NCBI RefSeq assembly: GCF_001952855.1
Contig: NZ_LPNO01000010.1
Location: 62,001 to 126,000, forward strand
Length of the DNA: 64,000 bases
Direction: 5' to 3'
From: Pseudomonas sp. ATCC PTA-122608
Lineage (GTDB): Bacteria; Pseudomonadota; Gammaproteobacteria; Pseudomonadales; Pseudomonadaceae
Shown: piece after piece, positions 63,219-64,000 of the stretch
Layout: every line of letters starts with the position of its first letter
How positions within the stretch are numbered: position 1 is the stretch's first letter
Program-made: the position numbers and the translations under genes
Notes under the pieces: generated by a model
Told to the model about the DNA's origin: nothing
What the model saw: the letters and a program-made list of their open reading frames with translations, nothing else
The model's database searches: none

Positions 63219-63905
63219 ATGAAACGTTTTGTTCTGCTGGACACCACTCCAATCCCCGACAACGGCGGTGCCTTGTGCCTGTTCGAATACGGTGAGGATT
63301 TTGTCATCAAGATTCAGGGCGGTGACGGTGGCCAGTTGATGAACACGCGTATGCACGGTTCCGAGGATGCGCTGGCGGAGATTCCGTGCCGTAAAGTCGC
63401 CGGTCGGCCCGGCTCCAGGGTGTTGATTGGCGGCCTGGGCATGGGCTTTACCCTGGCTGCGGCGCTCAAGCACCTGGGTAAAACCGCCGAAGTGGTGGTC
63501 GCCGAACTGGTGCCCGGCGTAGTGGAATGGAATCGCGGGCCGCTGGGGGAAAAGTCCGGCCGCCCGCTGCTGGACCCGCGCACCGTGATCCGCCTGGAAG
63601 ACGTGGCCAAGGTGCTGCAGGCCGAGCCCCAGGGCTTTGATGCGATCATGCTGGACGTCGACAACGGCCCCGAAGGCCTGACGCAAAAAGCCAACAGTTG
63701 GCTGTATTCCGCCGGCGGCCTCAGCGCCTGCGCCAAGGCCCTGCGGCCCAAGGGCGTGCTGGCCGTGTGGTCGGCCAGCGCCGACAAACAGTTCAGCGAC
63801 AAACTGCGCAAGGCCGGCTTCAAGGCCGAGGAAGTGCAGGTGTTTGCCCATGGCAACAAGGGCACGCGGCATACCATCTGGATTGCTGAAAAGCTCAAGG
63901 GCTAA
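63219..63905 (+). CDS. Spermidine-synthase-like protein
   Basis: A 228-residue protein with the spermidine-synthase-like Rossmann fold: motif I RVLIGGLGMGFTLAAALKHL, motif II VVVAELVPGVVEW and the FDAIMLDVDNGPEGLTQKAN region. The GGDG-type gatekeeper and the catalytic DxxDP-like positions of true SpeE are not clear, so it may not make spermidine. It is shorter than SpeE (about 280). Its substrate is unknown. Confidence 0.75.
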   Translation: MKRFVLLDTTPIPDNGGALCLFEYGEDFVIKIQGGDGGQLMNTRMHGSEDALAEIPCRKVAGRPGSRVLIGGLGMGFTLAAALKHLGKTAEVVVAELVPGVVEWNRGPLGEKSGRPLLDPRTVIRLEDVAKVLQAEPQGFDAIMLDVDNGPEGLTQKANSWLYSAGGLSACAKALRPKGVLAVWSASADKQFSDKLRKAGFKAEEVQVFAHGNKGTRHTIWIAEKLKG

Positions 63906-63927
63906 GCATTAACTGCGTGGGTTGCCG

Positions 63928-64000
63928 TCAGATCGACCGGCGCAGTCGATTCAAATGCCTCAAGCCTTCCAGCACCAACACCACCACCGCCAGCCAGATC
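63928..64000 (-). CDS. C-terminal end of a minus-strand membrane protein (partial)
   Basis: An open frame entering from the right edge ends at the TGA complement at 63928-63930. The visible 23 residues read IWLAVVVLVLEGLRHLNRLR then RSI: one hydrophobic helix followed by a basic tail, as at the end of an inner-membrane protein. Nothing more can be said. Confidence 0.45.
   Translation of the reverse strand, partial: IWLAVVVLVLEGLRHLNRLRRSI

Noticed and set aside
63141..63872. N-terminal extension of the proline-rich protein
   Set aside because: The extension is antisense to the spermidine-synthase-like gene; a good signal peptide begins at 63140.
1..64000. tRNA, rRNA, CRISPR arrays, IS elements
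   Set aside because: No cloverleaf-like T-loop sequences, no rRNA-like tracts, no regularly spaced repeats and no transposase genes were seen by eye; a tRNAscan and IS search would settle this.

Overview
The window looks like a stretch of a Pseudomonas chromosome, most likely from the P. fluorescens group. Evidence is the high-GC coding style, the many short palindromic REP pairs of the kind scattered through P. fluorescens genomes (GGAGCGGGCTTGCTCGCG and GGAGCGAGCTTGCTCGCG types), and gene blocks whose order I recognise from memory of P. aeruginosa (gbuR-gbuA-transporters plus a PA1414-like small gene; LysR-hydrolase-ppiA-ABC exporter; a FabH-like gene with an ECF sigma factor). No rRNA, tRNA or CRISPR array was seen. 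Starts were chosen by ribosome-binding site where the longest open frame looked too long.

Region 1 (1-2927) is AT-rich and unlike the rest. On the minus strand it encodes a 23-residue peptide ending in KGVCLW with a strong ribosome-binding site, a short hairpin with a T-tract, a complete S-adenosylmethionine decarboxylase (SpeD) homologue, a HemN-like radical SAM protein, and the start of an MFS transporter. The last three lie close together or overlap. This has the layout of a ribosomally made, modified peptide (RiPP) or peptide-derived cofactor cluster, in a combination I do not recognise. It is the best candidate here for an undescribed system.

Region 2 (2928-9139) is tapT and the 4-guanidinobutyrate locus: gbuR, gbuA, an NTF2-like protein and two transporters (NCS1 and SSS). 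A long dyad sits between gbuR and gbuA. Region 3 (9139-20860) holds an unusual fusion of a hydroxyacid-dehydrogenase-like module with an FAD oxidase-like module, a lipoprotein, a PA1414-like small gene, a LysR/MFS pair, an NCS1 transporter, CvfB, a porin-like protein and small envelope proteins.

Region 4 (20870-38090) holds a DEAD-box helicase, a YbdG-like MscS channel, a possible toxin-immunity pair (23761-25097), a DMT exporter, azoR, a LysR/hydrolase/PpiA/ABC-exporter block, aqpZ, an OprP-like porin, and an operon of FabH-like synthase, ECF sigma factor and zinc-finger anti-sigma factor. Region 5 (38088-52320) carries hrpA, aceK, a chemotaxis receptor, two DMT transporters (one behind a long leader), an unknown gene pair, lpxO, cysK and a DUF748 protein. 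Region 6 (52554-64000) carries a MoxR/VWA pair, the 5-oxoprolinase operon pxpABC with its LysR regulator, a YafJ-like amidotransferase, oligopeptidase B, a cNMP-binding protein and a spermidine-synthase-like protein.

Most of regions 2-6 is ordinary housekeeping and catabolism. The accessory-looking parts are 1-2927, 9139-11350, 23761-25097 and 47768-48974.
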